Shown here one piece after another: positions 34,571 through 43,826 of a stretch of 64,000 nt of DNA; the first letter of the stretch is position 1, and each line of letters opens with the position of its first letter. The stretch spans positions 682,001-746,000 of the forward strand of contig BOPV01000001.1 of NCBI GenBank assembly GCA_018332375.1, given 5' to 3'. Made by a program: the position numbers and the translations under genes. The DNA is from Roseiterribacter gracilis (GTDB lineage: Bacteria > Pseudomonadota > Alphaproteobacteria > BOG-932 > Roseiterribacteraceae). The notes under the pieces were generated by a model. That model worked only from the letters and a program-made list of their open reading frames with translations. It ran no database searches and was not told where the DNA came from.

Positions 34571-35746
34571 ATGCGTGCACTCACCTGGCACGGCAAGCAG
34601 GATGTTCGCGTCGATACGGTGCCCGATCCGCAGATCGTCAATCCGCGTGACTGCATCATCAAGATCACGTCGACCGCAATCTGCGGTTCGGACCTGCATC
34701 TCTACGACGGCTATATTCCGACCATGCAGGCGGGCGACATACTCGGCCATGAATTTATGGGCGAGGTGGTCGAAGTCGGACACGGCAACGCAAAGCTGAA
34801 GCTTGGCGATCGCGTCGTCGTACCGTTCACGATCTCGTGCGGTTCGTGCTTCTTCTGCGAGCATCTGCAGTTTTCAGCGTGCGATAACTCCAATCCGGCG
34901 CACAAAGCCGACATGTCGGAGATCGCCTACGGCTATCCGATGGGCGGCGCGTTTGGCTATTCGCACCTGACCGGCGGCTATGCCGGCGGCCAAGCGGAAT
35001 ATGTACGCGTTCCGTATTCCGACGTCGGCCCGATCGTCATTCCCGACGGTCTGGAAGACGAGAAAGTCCTATTCCTGTCCGACATTCTGCCGACCGGCTG
35101 GATGGCGGCCGAGAATTGCGCGATTGAGCCCGGCGACACGGTTGCGGTTTGGGGCTGCGGCCCGGTCGGTCTGTTTGCCATCCAAAGCGCGCTCATCCTT
35201 GGTGCGCATCGTGTGATCGCGATCGATCACCATCCGCGCCGGCTGGAACTCGCCAAGTCGCTGGGCGCGGAGATCCTGAACTTCGAAGATGTCGATGTTC
35301 ATGAGGCGCTGGCCGAAATGACGGGCGGCATCGGTCCCGACGCCTGTATCGATGCCGTCGGCTTGGAAAGCCACGGTTGGGCGATCGACAACGTGCTCGA
35401 CATGGCGAAGGCGAAAGTCGGGCTTGCGACCGATCGCACCCACGCATTGCGGCAGGTGATTCACTGTGTGCGCAAGGGCGGACGCGTTTCGATTCCCGGT
35501 GTCTATGGCGGCATGGCCGACAAATTCCCCATCGGCGCGCTGATGGAGAAGGGCCTGACCGTCAAAAGCGGTCAGACGCACGTGCAGAAATACTCGAAGC
35601 AGCTGCTCGAGATGATCGGCGAAGGGAAGATCGACACGACTTTCCTGATCAGCCACCGCATGCCGCTCGAGAAAGCACCTGACGGCTACAAGATGTTCAA
35701 GGAACAACAGAACGACGTGACCAAAGTCGTTCTGAAGCCGCATTGA
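34571..35746 (+). CDS. Zinc-dependent alcohol dehydrogenase (formaldehyde-dehydrogenase-like)
   Basis: This 391-residue medium-chain dehydrogenase has its catalytic zinc ligands in [12 protein letters not shown] and [10 protein letters not shown]. The four structural-zinc cysteines are in [17 protein letters not shown], and the NAD site is [15 protein letters not shown]. The long insertion around the structural zinc and the length match the glutathione-independent formaldehyde-dehydrogenase-like group of threonine/alcohol dehydrogenases. AAGGAGAAG lies before the ATG. It is the middle gene of the SRPBCC/ADH/SDR operon. The real substrate is not known. Confidence 0.88.
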   Translation: MRALTWHGKQDVRVDTVPDPQIVNPRDCIIKITSTAICGSDLHLYDGYIPTMQAGDILGHEFMGEVVEVGHGNAKLKLGDRVVVPFTISCGSCFFCEHLQFSACDNSNPAHKADMSEIAYGYPMGGAFGYSHLTGGYAGGQAEYVRVPYSDVGPIVIPDGLEDEKVLFLSDILPTGWMAAENCAIEPGDTVAVWGCGPVGLFAIQSALILGAHRVIAIDHHPRRLELAKSLGAEILNFEDVDVHEALAEMTGGIGPDACIDAVGLESHGWAIDNVLDMAKAKVGLATDRTHALRQVIHCVRKGGRVSIPGVYGGMADKFPIGALMEKGLTVKSGQTHVQKYSKQLLEMIGEGKIDTTFLISHRMPLEKAPDGYKMFKEQQNDVTKVVLKPH

Positions 35747-35759
35747 GGAGGAGCCGGAT

Positions 35760-36548
35760 ATGACCGATCGGAAATTCGCAATCGTCACCGGCGCGTCGAC
35801 CGGCATCGGTTTTGAACTGGCAAAACTGTGTGCGCAGAACGGATTTGATCTGCTGATTGCGGCGGACGAACCGGAAATTGAAGAAGCAGCGCTTGCGCTG
35901 CGGGAATATGGCACGACTGTTGAAGCGCTCGAAGTCGATCTCGCCGACACGGATGGGGTTGACGAGCTGTATGCTGCAGCCAACGGGCGCGCAATTGACG
36001 CGCTGTTGGCCAATGCCGGTCGCGGCCTGGGTAAAGGGTTTCTGGATCAGGATTTTGACGAGGTGATGCAGGTGATCGACACCAACATCACCGGCACGAT
36101 TTATCTGCTGCAGCTCGTGGGACGCGAAATGCGCGCGCGCGGCGCGGGCAAAATCCTGATCACCGGTTCGATCGCCGGCTTTATGCCGGGCACGTATCAG
36201 GCGGTGTATAACGGCTCGAAAGCGTTTCTCGATTCCTTTTCCTGGGCGTTGCGGGCTGAGCTGAAAGACAGCGGCGTCACGGTCACCTGTCTCGAACCCG
36301 GGCCGACCGAGACTGAATTTTTCGCCCGTGCCGACATGCTCGACACCAAAGTCGGTCGTGCGGATAACAAGGCCGACCCGGCCGATGTCGCCAAGACCGG
36401 CTTCGACGCGATGATGAATGGCGACGGCGAAATCGTTGCTGGGTGGAAGAACAAGCTGCAGGCGGCGATGGCGCATATCCTACCTGCATCGGTCACCGCA
36501 GAAATGCACCGTGATATGGCCGAGCCAGGCGGCGGCATCAAAAAATAA
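35760..36548 (+). CDS. Short-chain dehydrogenase/reductase
   Basis: This 262-residue SDR has its cofactor motif in TGASTGIGFELA, NAG in LLANAGRG, a catalytic Ser in ITGSIAGFMPG and the YxxxK in YNGSKAFLD. Here the pair reads YQAVYNGSK, with the Tyr as expected. The cytosolic enzyme probably uses NADP(H). It starts 13 bp after the ADH stop with GAGGAG upstream and ends the operon. Two overlapping hairpins follow the stop. Confidence 0.88.
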   Translation: MTDRKFAIVTGASTGIGFELAKLCAQNGFDLLIAADEPEIEEAALALREYGTTVEALEVDLADTDGVDELYAAANGRAIDALLANAGRGLGKGFLDQDFDEVMQVIDTNITGTIYLLQLVGREMRARGAGKILITGSIAGFMPGTYQAVYNGSKAFLDSFSWALRAELKDSGVTVTCLEPGPTETEFFARADMLDTKVGRADNKADPADVAKTGFDAMMNGDGEIVAGWKNKLQAAMAHILPASVTAEMHRDMAEPGGGIKK

Positions 36549-36558
36549 AGGCGATTTG

Positions 36559-36601
36559 GGCCGCGGCTGATGCAAGTCGCGGCCGCCTCGCGCAGGCGGC
36601 C
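36559..36601 (+). terminator. Two overlapping hairpins after the SDR gene
   Basis: GGCCGCG...CGCGGCC (36559-36584) and GGCCGCCT-N5-AGGCGGCC (36581-36601) share the bases GGCC and cannot form at the same time. They probably end the operon. No U-run is seen. Confidence 0.4.
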
Positions 36602-36709
36602 ATCGCGTTTGCCGCGGAATGCAGGGTCGCGTTCCGCCTGTGAATTGGCACCTGCAACCGTGTGCAAGTGGAAGCGTCGTGCTGGCAACCCGCGTGCTAC
36701 GCGCATCGC

Positions 36710-37168
36710 ATGAACAACTGCGTCATTCGCCCTGTCGCCGTGTCCGATTACGAAGCCTGGCTGCCGCTCTGGGATGGCTATAACGAATTCTATGGCCGCG
36801 CTGGACCGACCGCGCTCCCGCGCGAGGTTACGCGTGTGACCTGGGATCGGTTTTTCGACCAGAACGAGCCCGTGCATGCGCTGGTCGCCGAAAGCGGCGG
36901 GCGGCTGCTTGGTCTGGCGCATTACCTGTTTCATCGCAGCACGACTGCGGTGGCGTTGACCTGCTACATGCAGGATCTGTTCACCAGCGAAGCAGCGCGC
37001 GGGCAGGGTGTTGGTCGCGCGCTGATCAACGGTGTCTACGAGATGGCACAACGCGCGGAATCACCACGCGTCTACTGGCTGACGCACGAAACCAATCACA
37101 CGGCGATGCAGCTCTACGACAAGGTCGCGGACGCGTCGGGGTTCGTCGTGTACCGGAAGATTTTCTAG
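36710..37168 (+). CDS. GNAT-family N-acetyltransferase
   Basis: This 152-residue acetyltransferase begins NNCVIRPVAVSDYEAWLPLW and has the acetyl-CoA loop in ARGQGVGRALINGVYEMA, followed by VYWLTHETNHTAMQLYDKV and a terminal beta strand. The full GNAT fold is present. The target amine is unknown. I take the ATG at 36710; a GTG at 36662 in the same frame would add 16 residues. It is convergent with the esterase gene by 6 bp. Confidence 0.85.
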   Translation: MNNCVIRPVAVSDYEAWLPLWDGYNEFYGRAGPTALPREVTRVTWDRFFDQNEPVHALVAESGGRLLGLAHYLFHRSTTAVALTCYMQDLFTSEAARGQGVGRALINGVYEMAQRAESPRVYWLTHETNHTAMQLYDKVADASGFVVYRKIF

Positions 37169-37174
37169 GACGAC

Positions 37175-38065
37175 TTACGCCCGTACCACCGGCCGTACCC
37201 AAGCTGCGACATAGTCGATCGCGGCCTGTGCGACGAGCGGCAATTGCGCATGCAGGAACGGCCACGCATGCACAGTGTTCTGCCACACTTGCAACGTCAC
37301 GGCGACGCCGGCTGCTTCGGCTTTGCGCGCGAAGTCGGTGGAATCGCTCAACATCAATTCATCGCTCGACACTTGCAGCAGCAGCGGCGGCAAGCCGGTG
37401 AGGTCTGCATAGAGCGGTGAAACCAATGCTTGGTCGAGCGGCGTGCCGCGCGCATAGGCTTTGGCAGCGGCCTGGAAGAAGAGCGGATCGCTGTCGCCGT
37501 TTTCTTGGTACGACGCACCACGCAAGGCGAGGTCGAGCCACGGGCTTAGCAGATAGGCGCCGGCAGGCATCGGCATGCCCGCGTCGCGCAAGCGCAGCAG
37601 CAGCGCTGCGGTGAGATTGCCGCCGGCCGATTCGCCGGCCACGACGATGTCGCTCGGCGCGAAGCCTTTTGCGAGGATCGCTTCATAGTTGGCGACCGCG
37701 TCGTCGAGCGCGGCGGGATAGGGATGCTCGGGCGCGAGCCGGTAATCCATGTTGAAGGCGACGATGCCGCAGCCTTCGGCAAGACGGGCGACGAAATGCC
37801 GGTGGCTGTTGCGGCTGCCGACCGTGAATCCACCGCCGTGATGATACAGCATCGCTTTGCCGGTCTCACCGCAAGTCGGCGTGATCTGTTCGCCGTTTGC
37901 GATCGGCTTGATCATGCAGCCGGGCGGAACCGGCAGCGGTGTGAATTTCGCGTCGAATCCGCGGCGCACTTCTTCGATGCCGCGAACCTGGCGCGCCGCA
38001 TCTTCGCGCAGCAGCGCTTTAACGTCTTCGAGGTTTTCGTCGCGCGGCGAGGTGATGAGCGTCAT
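37175..38065 (-). CDS. Hormone-sensitive-lipase-type esterase
   Basis: This 296-residue alpha/beta hydrolase has an intact HSL signature: the oxyanion HHGGGF (residues 75-80), nucleophile Ser146 in VAGESAGGN, acid Asp in QVSSDELMLSDS and His in NTVHAWPF. It contrasts with the substituted HSL-like protein in the efflux operon. The start ATG overlaps the stop of the acyl-CoA dehydrogenase, so the two are coupled. The function with the dehydrogenase may be in ester or lipid degradation. Confidence 0.86.
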   Translation of the reverse strand: MTLITSPRDENLEDVKALLREDAARQVRGIEEVRRGFDAKFTPLPVPPGCMIKPIANGEQITPTCGETGKAMLYHHGGGFTVGSRNSHRHFVARLAEGCGIVAFNMDYRLAPEHPYPAALDDAVANYEAILAKGFAPSDIVVAGESAGGNLTAALLLRLRDAGMPMPAGAYLLSPWLDLALRGASYQENGDSDPLFFQAAAKAYARGTPLDQALVSPLYADLTGLPPLLLQVSSDELMLSDSTDFARKAEAAGVAVTLQVWQNTVHAWPFLHAQLPLVAQAAIDYVAAWVRPVVRA

Positions 38066-39216
38066 AGCGTGCGGGCGATCAGCAGCTTCATGATCTCGTT
38101 GGTGCCACCATAAATCTTCTGAATCCGCGCGTCGACGAAACGGCGCGCGATTTCGTACTCGCGCATATAGCCATAACCGCCATGCAGCTGCAGGCAGGCA
38201 TCGACCACCTCGTTCTGCTTTTGCGAGATCCACATCTTCGCCATCGACGCCGTAGCGCCGTCGAGCGTGCCGGCCGCGTGTTTGCTGATGCAATCATCGA
38301 CGAAGGCACGACCGACGCGGCATTCGGTCAGCAGCTCGGCGAGTTTGAAATTCGTGTTCTGGAATTCCAGAATCGATTTACCGAAGGCCTGGCGGTCTTT
38401 GCAGTATTCGATTGTGATTTCGATCGCGCGTTCCATTGCCGCGATGCCGCCGATGGCGAGCGCCAGACGCTCTTGCGGCAATTGCTGCATCATCTGCGCA
38501 AAGCCTTTGCCTTCTTCCGGTCCGAGCAGCGTGTCGGGCGGCAGCTCGACGTCGTCAAAGAACAATTCCGACGTGTCGGAGGCTGCGAGGCCAATCTTGT
38601 CGAGGTTGCGACCGGGCCGGTATCCCGCCGACTTTGCGTCGACGAGAAACAGCGAGATTCCTTTGGCGCCTTGTTTGGGATCGGTCTTGGCTGCAACCAG
38701 GATCACGCCAGCGAGCTGGCCGTTGGTAATGAAGGTCTTCTGCCCGTTGAGTTTGTAGACGTTGCCCTGTTTCAGCGCGCTGGTGCGGATCGACTGCACG
38801 TCGGAGCCGGCCCCCGGTTCGGTCATCGCAATCGCGCCGATGATCTCGCCCGACACCATGCCGGGCAGCCAGCGCTTCTTCTGCTCTTCCGATCCGTATT
38901 CGACGATGTAGTGCGCGACGATCGCGCTGTGCACGGAAAAGCCGACCGACATCTCGCTGACGCCGCGTTCGAGTTCTTCGATCACCATCGCTTCATAGGC
39001 GAAACTGCCACCGACGCCGCCGTAGGCTTCGGGCACGGACGGGCACAGCGCGCCCATCGCGCCGAGCGACTTCCACGCTTCGCGGCTGACCATTTTCTGT
39101 GCGCGCCATTCTTCGGCGTGCGGCGCGAGTTCATCGACGATGTGGCGCCGCAGGGAGTCGCGGAACAGCTCGAGATCGTCGTCAGCCCAGCTCGAACGGG
39201 TGGTTACTTGTGCCAT
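38062..39216 (-). CDS. Acyl-CoA dehydrogenase
   Basis: This FAD enzyme makes the alpha-beta double bond in acyl-CoA. It has 384 residues, the standard length. AMTEPGAGSDVQSIRT and KTFITNGQLAG are the FAD/substrate signatures, QAFGKSILEFQNTNFKLAEL follows, and the C-terminal catalytic Glu lies in YGGTNEIMKLLIAR. HGGYGYMREYEIAR is the second family signature. It is probably the first gene of the esterase operon. The 92 bp to the upstream gene's stop hold nothing notable. Chain-length preference cannot be told. Confidence 0.9.
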   Translation of the reverse strand: MAQVTTRSSWADDDLELFRDSLRRHIVDELAPHAEEWRAQKMVSREAWKSLGAMGALCPSVPEAYGGVGGSFAYEAMVIEELERGVSEMSVGFSVHSAIVAHYIVEYGSEEQKKRWLPGMVSGEIIGAIAMTEPGAGSDVQSIRTSALKQGNVYKLNGQKTFITNGQLAGVILVAAKTDPKQGAKGISLFLVDAKSAGYRPGRNLDKIGLAASDTSELFFDDVELPPDTLLGPEEGKGFAQMMQQLPQERLALAIGGIAAMERAIEITIEYCKDRQAFGKSILEFQNTNFKLAELLTECRVGRAFVDDCISKHAAGTLDGATASMAKMWISQKQNEVVDACLQLHGGYGYMREYEIARRFVDARIQKIYGGTNEIMKLLIARTL

Positions 39217-39308
39217 CGTTTCCTCGCCTAGATGCGCGTTCTTGGACGCGCTTTCGGCGGTTCAGAAACCATAGAATGCGCTATCCGACAATTGCGTGCC
39301 CGTGGGCG

Positions 39309-40511
39309 TCAGCCGACAATCGCATGAGGCACAAAGCGTGCGTTGCCGCCGGTGACGAGTTCGCTGTCTTCACGAATGCCGAGTCCGGCCGCCTGACCTG
39401 CGACCGTCCACGATCCCAGCACCGGACGTTGCCCGTCGAAGGTCGCAAGCTCGCTATAGGCCTGGTCGATGTACCAGCCTGGTTCGAAGACGGGCGCGTC
39501 GGCGGGCGTTGCGCGCGGCGGGCGATCGTCGGCGCCGAGCCAGATTGACGTGCCGGCGCCTTCGCGCCCCCACAGCGCTTTGGTCACGATGCCTTTGCCG
39601 CCGTGCCAACCCGACGGTGCGCGGCCTTGCTCGACGTCGAGCGCGAAATAGGACGGCAGCAAATTCGGATGGCCTTTGGCAGCGCGCCACAGCAAGGGCA
39701 GCAGACCCTTGTTCGACACGACCATCTTCCAGGCTGGTTCCAGCACGCGAATTTCGCGCGCCTGCGCCGCGCGCAACATCGCCAGTCCGAAATCTTCGCG
39801 CAGCAGATCTTCCCACGGATAGAGCTTGAACAGGTCGGTGATCGGACGGTCCTGCAGATCGACGAACACGCGTCCATCGGCGAGGCCGATTTCGTGCATC
39901 GCAAGCAGCTGAATATCCTGGCCCGCCTGCAGCGCCGTGTCGGCAAGATAGGCGACGGTGCCGAGATCTTCGGCCGACGAACCAAGTGCCGCGAAGGTCC
40001 AACGTCCTTCGCGCGATCCCAACATGCGAAACGCTTCGATCAAACGATCGTGGATCGAGTTGAACTGATCCGCATCGCGCGGCAATGCGCCAGTTTGTTT
40101 GCCGGTCTCCAGCCATTCCCACTGGAACACGGCCGCTTCGAACAAGGCAGTCGGCGTGTCGCCGTTATATTCGAGCAGTTTCAGGCTGCCGTCTTTGCCG
40201 CGCGCGAAATCCATGCGGCCGTAGAGGTGCCGTTCCTGGCCGCGCCAGGAATCGCGCACCAACCCGTGTGCCCAATCCGGAATTTGCAACGCGCGCAGCA
40301 AGGGCGGCTGTTCGATCGCGTCGGCGACGACCTGATAGACGAGCTGTTCGATTGCAGTGGTTGCTGCTTCGATCTCGTCGACCTCGTCCATCGTCAGCGC
40401 GTAATAGGCGCTTTCGTCCCACCACATGCTGCCGTCGGCACGACGGAAGTCAAAGTTGGCGCGTGCGGCTGACGCTTGCCAGTCGCGCGCATAGCCCGGA
40501 CGTCGCTGCAT
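39309..40511 (-). CDS. Glutathionylspermidine-synthase-like ATP-grasp ligase (YgiC-like)
   Basis: This 400-residue amide ligase-type enzyme begins QRRPGYARDW and has WDESAYYALTMDEVDEIE, then KLLEYNGDTPTALFE. The ATP-grasp centre spans about residues 240-350 with VSNKGLLPLLW and GREGAGTSIW, and the end is PVLGSWTVAGQAAGLGIRE. These are the features of the GSP synthase C-terminal domain found alone in YgiC and YjfC. The partner amine is unknown. It follows the DUF1190 gene by 6 bp, as ygiC follows ygiB in enterobacteria. Confidence 0.88.
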   Translation of the reverse strand: MQRRPGYARDWQASAARANFDFRRADGSMWWDESAYYALTMDEVDEIEAATTAIEQLVYQVVADAIEQPPLLRALQIPDWAHGLVRDSWRGQERHLYGRMDFARGKDGSLKLLEYNGDTPTALFEAAVFQWEWLETGKQTGALPRDADQFNSIHDRLIEAFRMLGSREGRWTFAALGSSAEDLGTVAYLADTALQAGQDIQLLAMHEIGLADGRVFVDLQDRPITDLFKLYPWEDLLREDFGLAMLRAAQAREIRVLEPAWKMVVSNKGLLPLLWRAAKGHPNLLPSYFALDVEQGRAPSGWHGGKGIVTKALWGREGAGTSIWLGADDRPPRATPADAPVFEPGWYIDQAYSELATFDGQRPVLGSWTVAGQAAGLGIREDSELVTGGNARFVPHAIVG

Positions 40512-40517
40512 GTGGGT

Positions 40518-41171
40518 TCAGCTACCTGCTTCGCCAGCCGACGCAGCAGCGCCACGACCAGTCGGTCCCATCGTGCCGCTTTCCGCACGCGTGCCGAGGC
40601 CGCCGCGTTCAACGCTGTTAAAGGTCGAGGACGCGGTGCGCGCAGGTGCTGCCGCTGACTGCACTGTCGATGCAGCCGCAGCCGCCGGCATCGTCGTCAC
40701 GCCCGGACTGACTGCAGCACCGGTCGCGGTACGAAAGCCGCCCGCTGCACCTGAGCTGCCGGATGCGCAAGCGCGTTGGCCGAGACCGCTGCCGCAGCTT
40801 GCGCTGCCGTACAACGGCGCGGACGGCATCATGCCACCGCCCGACAAAGCGCGGCCGATCATGAATCCGGCGAGTGCGGGCATGAACCAGCTTTGCCCGT
40901 TGCGTTCGCGCGGCTCGCACGCCGCAGCGCCGTGTTCGGCTTCGCATGCTTCGCGCGATTCGTAGCGCGGTGCGCGGGTTTCATGTTGCGCCTGCGCGTC
41001 GCGCAGCGCCGCGTTGCATTGCTCGTCGGTGAATTGTCCAGACTCGCGACACGCAGCAGGCGACGCAAAACTGCCGACCGGTGTCGGCTTTTTTGCACTG
41101 TCGTCGCATGCGGTGAGCGCAATCGGCGCCGCCGCCATGAACAAAAGCGCGATCGAACGCGACCGACGCAT
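40518..41171 (-). CDS. DUF1190 lipoprotein (YgiB-like)
   Basis: This 217-residue envelope lipoprotein has lipobox LTAC (Cys at about residue 22). It has paired cysteines and the pattern SPAACRESGQFTDEQCNAALRDAQAQHETRAPRY typical of DUF1190, written here as one motif region at about residues 37-70. An aromatic FMPALAGFMIGRAL segment and a low-complexity Ala/Ser/Gly tail follow. It pairs with the YgiC-like gene six bases downstream. The 218 bp upstream contain a 9-bp direct repeat. Confidence 0.8.
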   Translation of the reverse strand: MRRSRSIALLFMAAAPIALTACDDSAKKPTPVGSFASPAACRESGQFTDEQCNAALRDAQAQHETRAPRYESREACEAEHGAAACEPRERNGQSWFMPALAGFMIGRALSGGGMMPSAPLYGSASCGSGLGQRACASGSSGAAGGFRTATGAAVSPGVTTMPAAAAASTVQSAAAPARTASSTFNSVERGGLGTRAESGTMGPTGRGAAASAGEAGS

Positions 41172-41229
41172 GATCTTCCTCCATAGCCCACCGTGTGTTG
41201 CTTCTCGGCCGGGGGCTGATCCGTCTTAG

Positions 41230-41263
41230 ATAGGCATTCCTGACAAGAGACGGAATAGGCATT
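41230..41263. repeat. Paired 9-bp direct repeat ATAGGCATT
   Basis: Identical copies at 41230-41238 and 41255-41263 lie in the divergent space between the DUF1190 gene and the exported hydrolase. They may be a regulator site. Chance is not excluded. Confidence 0.25.
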
Positions 41264-41389
41264 TGGCGGGTCGGCTACGACCGCCCTGCAGTCCGCATTT
41301 TCTTGACCGCGAACCGTTCTCGTGGGTTTGCGCGCAAGATCGCGAGAACAAGCAGGGCCAACAAAAAGGCCAACAAAGGGGAGGAAAAC

Positions 41390-42442
41390 ATGTTGTTGAG
41401 ACTCGGCATCCTAGTCGCCGTCGCGCTGGGGTTTGCGCACCCATCGATTGCCAAAGAAACCAGCGCCCCACCGGCGGCAAAGCTGGTGATGGAAGAGGCG
41501 ATGGTGCCCACCGGCGAGCCCGGTATTTCGATCTATGTGCGCAACAAGCGTCCGGCCGACATGAAGAATTTTTCGCCCGAACGCACCATTCTGTTCGTGC
41601 ACGGATCGACCTATCCGGCAGAGACGGCGTTCGACCTCAAACTCGCCGGCACGTCGTGGATGGAATATATCGCGTCGCGCGGCTACGACGTTTGGCTGGT
41701 TGATTTGCGCGGCTACGGGAAGTCTTCGCGCCCGAAAGAAATGAGTCTGCCGCCTGAGCAGAACGAGCCGCTGGTGCGCACCGTCACTGCGGTGAAAGAC
41801 GTGGGCAGCGCGGTCGATCACATTCTCGCCAAGCGCAAATTGTCGAAGCTCAATCTGCTCGGCTGGTCGTGGGGCACGACCATCATGGCGACCTACACGA
41901 CCGAGAACGCCGCCAAGGTAAATCGCCTTGTCCTATACGCGCCGCAATGGTTGCGCGACACGCCGAGCCTAACCGCGCAGCCCGGCCCGCTGGGTGCGTA
42001 TCGCAGCGTCAAACGCGAGGCCGCACTGGCGCGTTGGCTGACCGGCGTTGCTGAAGACAAGAAGAAGGATTTGATCCCGGCCGGCTTCTTCGACGCGTGG
42101 GCCGACGCGACCTTCGCCAGCGATCCGGAAGGCGCGAAAATGAACCCGCCGGTGCTGCGCGCGCCCAACGGGACGGTCGCCGACAGCAAGGATTTCTGGC
42201 AGGCCGGCAAACCCGTCTACGATCCTGCAAAGATCACCGTGCCGACTCTGCTGATCGGCGCCGAATGGGACCAGGACACGCCGGTCACGCTGGCGCGCAC
42301 GCTCTATTCGCTGCTGGTCAACGCGCCGGAAAAGCGCCTGGTGACGATCGGCGAGGGCACGCACACGGTTCTGATGGAAAAGAATCGGATGCAACTGTTC
42401 CGCGAAGTGCAGTTGTTCTTCGATGAAGGACTGAAGAGCTGA
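41390..42442 (+). CDS. Exported alpha/beta hydrolase
   Basis: This 350-residue secreted hydrolase has a signal peptide ending in HPSIAK. The nucleophile is in LGWSWGTTI, the oxyanion strand is ILFVHGSTYP, and DLRGYGKSSRP follows the second strand. A catalytic Asp is likely in GAEWDQDTP and a His in GEGTHTVLM. The start at 41390 is fixed by GGGGAGG seven bases upstream and by the signal peptide. The purine-rich leader holds two copies of GGCCAACAAA 12 bp apart (41356 and 41368). The substrate is unknown. Confidence 0.83.
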   Translation: MLLRLGILVAVALGFAHPSIAKETSAPPAAKLVMEEAMVPTGEPGISIYVRNKRPADMKNFSPERTILFVHGSTYPAETAFDLKLAGTSWMEYIASRGYDVWLVDLRGYGKSSRPKEMSLPPEQNEPLVRTVTAVKDVGSAVDHILAKRKLSKLNLLGWSWGTTIMATYTTENAAKVNRLVLYAPQWLRDTPSLTAQPGPLGAYRSVKREAALARWLTGVAEDKKKDLIPAGFFDAWADATFASDPEGAKMNPPVLRAPNGTVADSKDFWQAGKPVYDPAKITVPTLLIGAEWDQDTPVTLARTLYSLLVNAPEKRLVTIGEGTHTVLMEKNRMQLFREVQLFFDEGLKS

Positions 42443-42512
42443 AACGCGGCGACGAGCGCTGCCGGCGGCGGCGCTCGTTGCGACCTCCGAAGGAAAGTGG
42501 CACACACTTTCG

Positions 42513-43079
42513 GTGACTCTCGTCGTCAATCTTCTCGGCCGATCCGGGGTCGGCAAAAGCGGCCTCGCCGGCGCTATCGTCGGCAAGCTGAAAGCGCGCC
42601 ATTTCCTCGCCGAACAGGTGACGGAATTCGCCAAAAGCCTGATTCTCGACGGCAACATCGCCGCGCTCAAGAACCAGTCTTTCGTGCTGGGAAACCAGTA
42701 TCACTGGGTCGAACGCTGTATCGGAAAAACCGACATCGTCGTGACCGACAGCCCGACCTTGCTGTCATCGATCTACGCGCCGCCCGAATATCCGCAAAGC
42801 TTCCATGATTTTGTCTTGTGGACGCACCACGCGCATGACTGCGTGAACTTCTTCCTGCGCCGCAACGATGGATCGGCCTACCAGAACGAAGTCCGCGTGC
42901 ATGACGAGTCGGATTCATACCGGCGCGAAAAGCTGATCGAGCAGCTGCTGGCCAAGAACAACATTCCGTTCATTGAGCTGGCGGTGGATGCAAACTGCGT
43001 CGATCGCGCCGTCGAACATATCGTCGCCGCCATCCGCGAACGCGGCGGCTATCTGACCGACCTCTACGATCCGACCTGA
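42513..43079 (+). CDS. P-loop NTPase, AAA_28-like (phage-type kinase fold)
   Basis: This 188-residue soluble NTPase has Walker A GRSGVGKS (residues 9-16). DIVVTDSPTLLSSIYAP has the position of a Walker B/DxD region, and a C-terminal segment resembles NadR and T4-phage-like ATPases (NIPFIELAVDANCVDRAVEHI). It starts at a GTG with no close ribosome site, so the start is uncertain. It follows the exported hydrolase on the same strand by 70 bp. It may be a small-molecule kinase. No other phage-like gene surrounds it. Confidence 0.65.
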   Translation: MTLVVNLLGRSGVGKSGLAGAIVGKLKARHFLAEQVTEFAKSLILDGNIAALKNQSFVLGNQYHWVERCIGKTDIVVTDSPTLLSSIYAPPEYPQSFHDFVLWTHHAHDCVNFFLRRNDGSAYQNEVRVHDESDSYRREKLIEQLLAKNNIPFIELAVDANCVDRAVEHIVAAIRERGGYLTDLYDPT

Positions 43080-43091
43080 AACAAGCCCCGC

Positions 43092-43817
43092 TTATTGCGG
43101 GTGATACGAAGCTTCGATTGCCGCGAGTTTGGCTTCGTATTGCTGCGACGGCATCAGATGGCGAACCATCTCGAGATCGCGGCTGCGCAGCGACCGGTAC
43201 TGCGCCGCCGCGCGCTCGTAGATCTGGGCCGGCGTTGCCGGGCGCACGATCAACTCGGGAATTGGAGCCGGGCCGGGCGGCAGTCCCGCCGTCACCGTCG
43301 TGGTGGTCGTCTTCTTTTTCACGACCTTGGCCTTGGCGACCGGCGCCTTCGGCTCCGGCTTCTCGGCCAGGAAGCCGTCGAGGGCCGGGGCAGCAGCTGG
43401 CTTCTCAGCCTTGGCCGGCTTGGGTGCGGCGGCGGCCTCTTTGGCCGCCTTGGCGTCTTTGGGGCTGGGATTGTCCGGGCCTTCGCCCGGCAGCGGCTTG
43501 CGCATCGGCGGTCGGACTGTCGCGAAAGACGGGGCGGCGGCGGGCGCGCGGCGCGCGTGATCGCGGGCGTAGATCTCGGACGGGCTTAGCCGGCGGACGG
43601 GCGGGCGCGCGGGCGTCACCTGGCTGCTGGTCGATTGGCCTTGCGTCGGAAGCCTGTCCGGGGACGAGGACAGCACGCCCATCGGGGGCGCCGGCGACGT
43701 CGTCGAGGTCAGTTTTCCGGGCTCTTCAGCAGCGAACGCAACAGCCGGCGCGAGCAGCGCGGCTGCGACAATGCGCAGAAGGGTGGGGCGAACCAACATC
43801 GCGGCGACCATAGCCAT
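43092..43817 (-). CDS. Secreted Ala/Pro/Lys-rich protein
   Basis: This 241-residue exported protein has a signal peptide ending in AVAFAAE (about residue 30). A long disordered Pro/Ala/Lys stretch includes AAAAPKPAKAEKPAAAPAL and KAKVVKKKTTTTTVTA. The C-terminus is folded and helical (ATPAQIYERAAAQYRSLRSRDL, then PSQQYEAKLAAIEAS). It is probably a periplasm-spanning or envelope-binding protein. A near-perfect palindrome lies directly upstream of the start. Its end is convergent with the NTPase gene, with a weak CCCGC-TTATT-GCGGG hairpin at 43087-43101. Confidence 0.65.
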   Translation of the reverse strand: MAMVAAMLVRPTLLRIVAAALLAPAVAFAAEEPGKLTSTTSPAPPMGVLSSSPDRLPTQGQSTSSQVTPARPPVRRLSPSEIYARDHARRAPAAAPSFATVRPPMRKPLPGEGPDNPSPKDAKAAKEAAAAPKPAKAEKPAAAPALDGFLAEKPEPKAPVAKAKVVKKKTTTTTVTAGLPPGPAPIPELIVRPATPAQIYERAAAQYRSLRSRDLEMVRHLMPSQQYEAKLAAIEASYHPQ

Positions 43818-43826
43818 GGCAGATTA

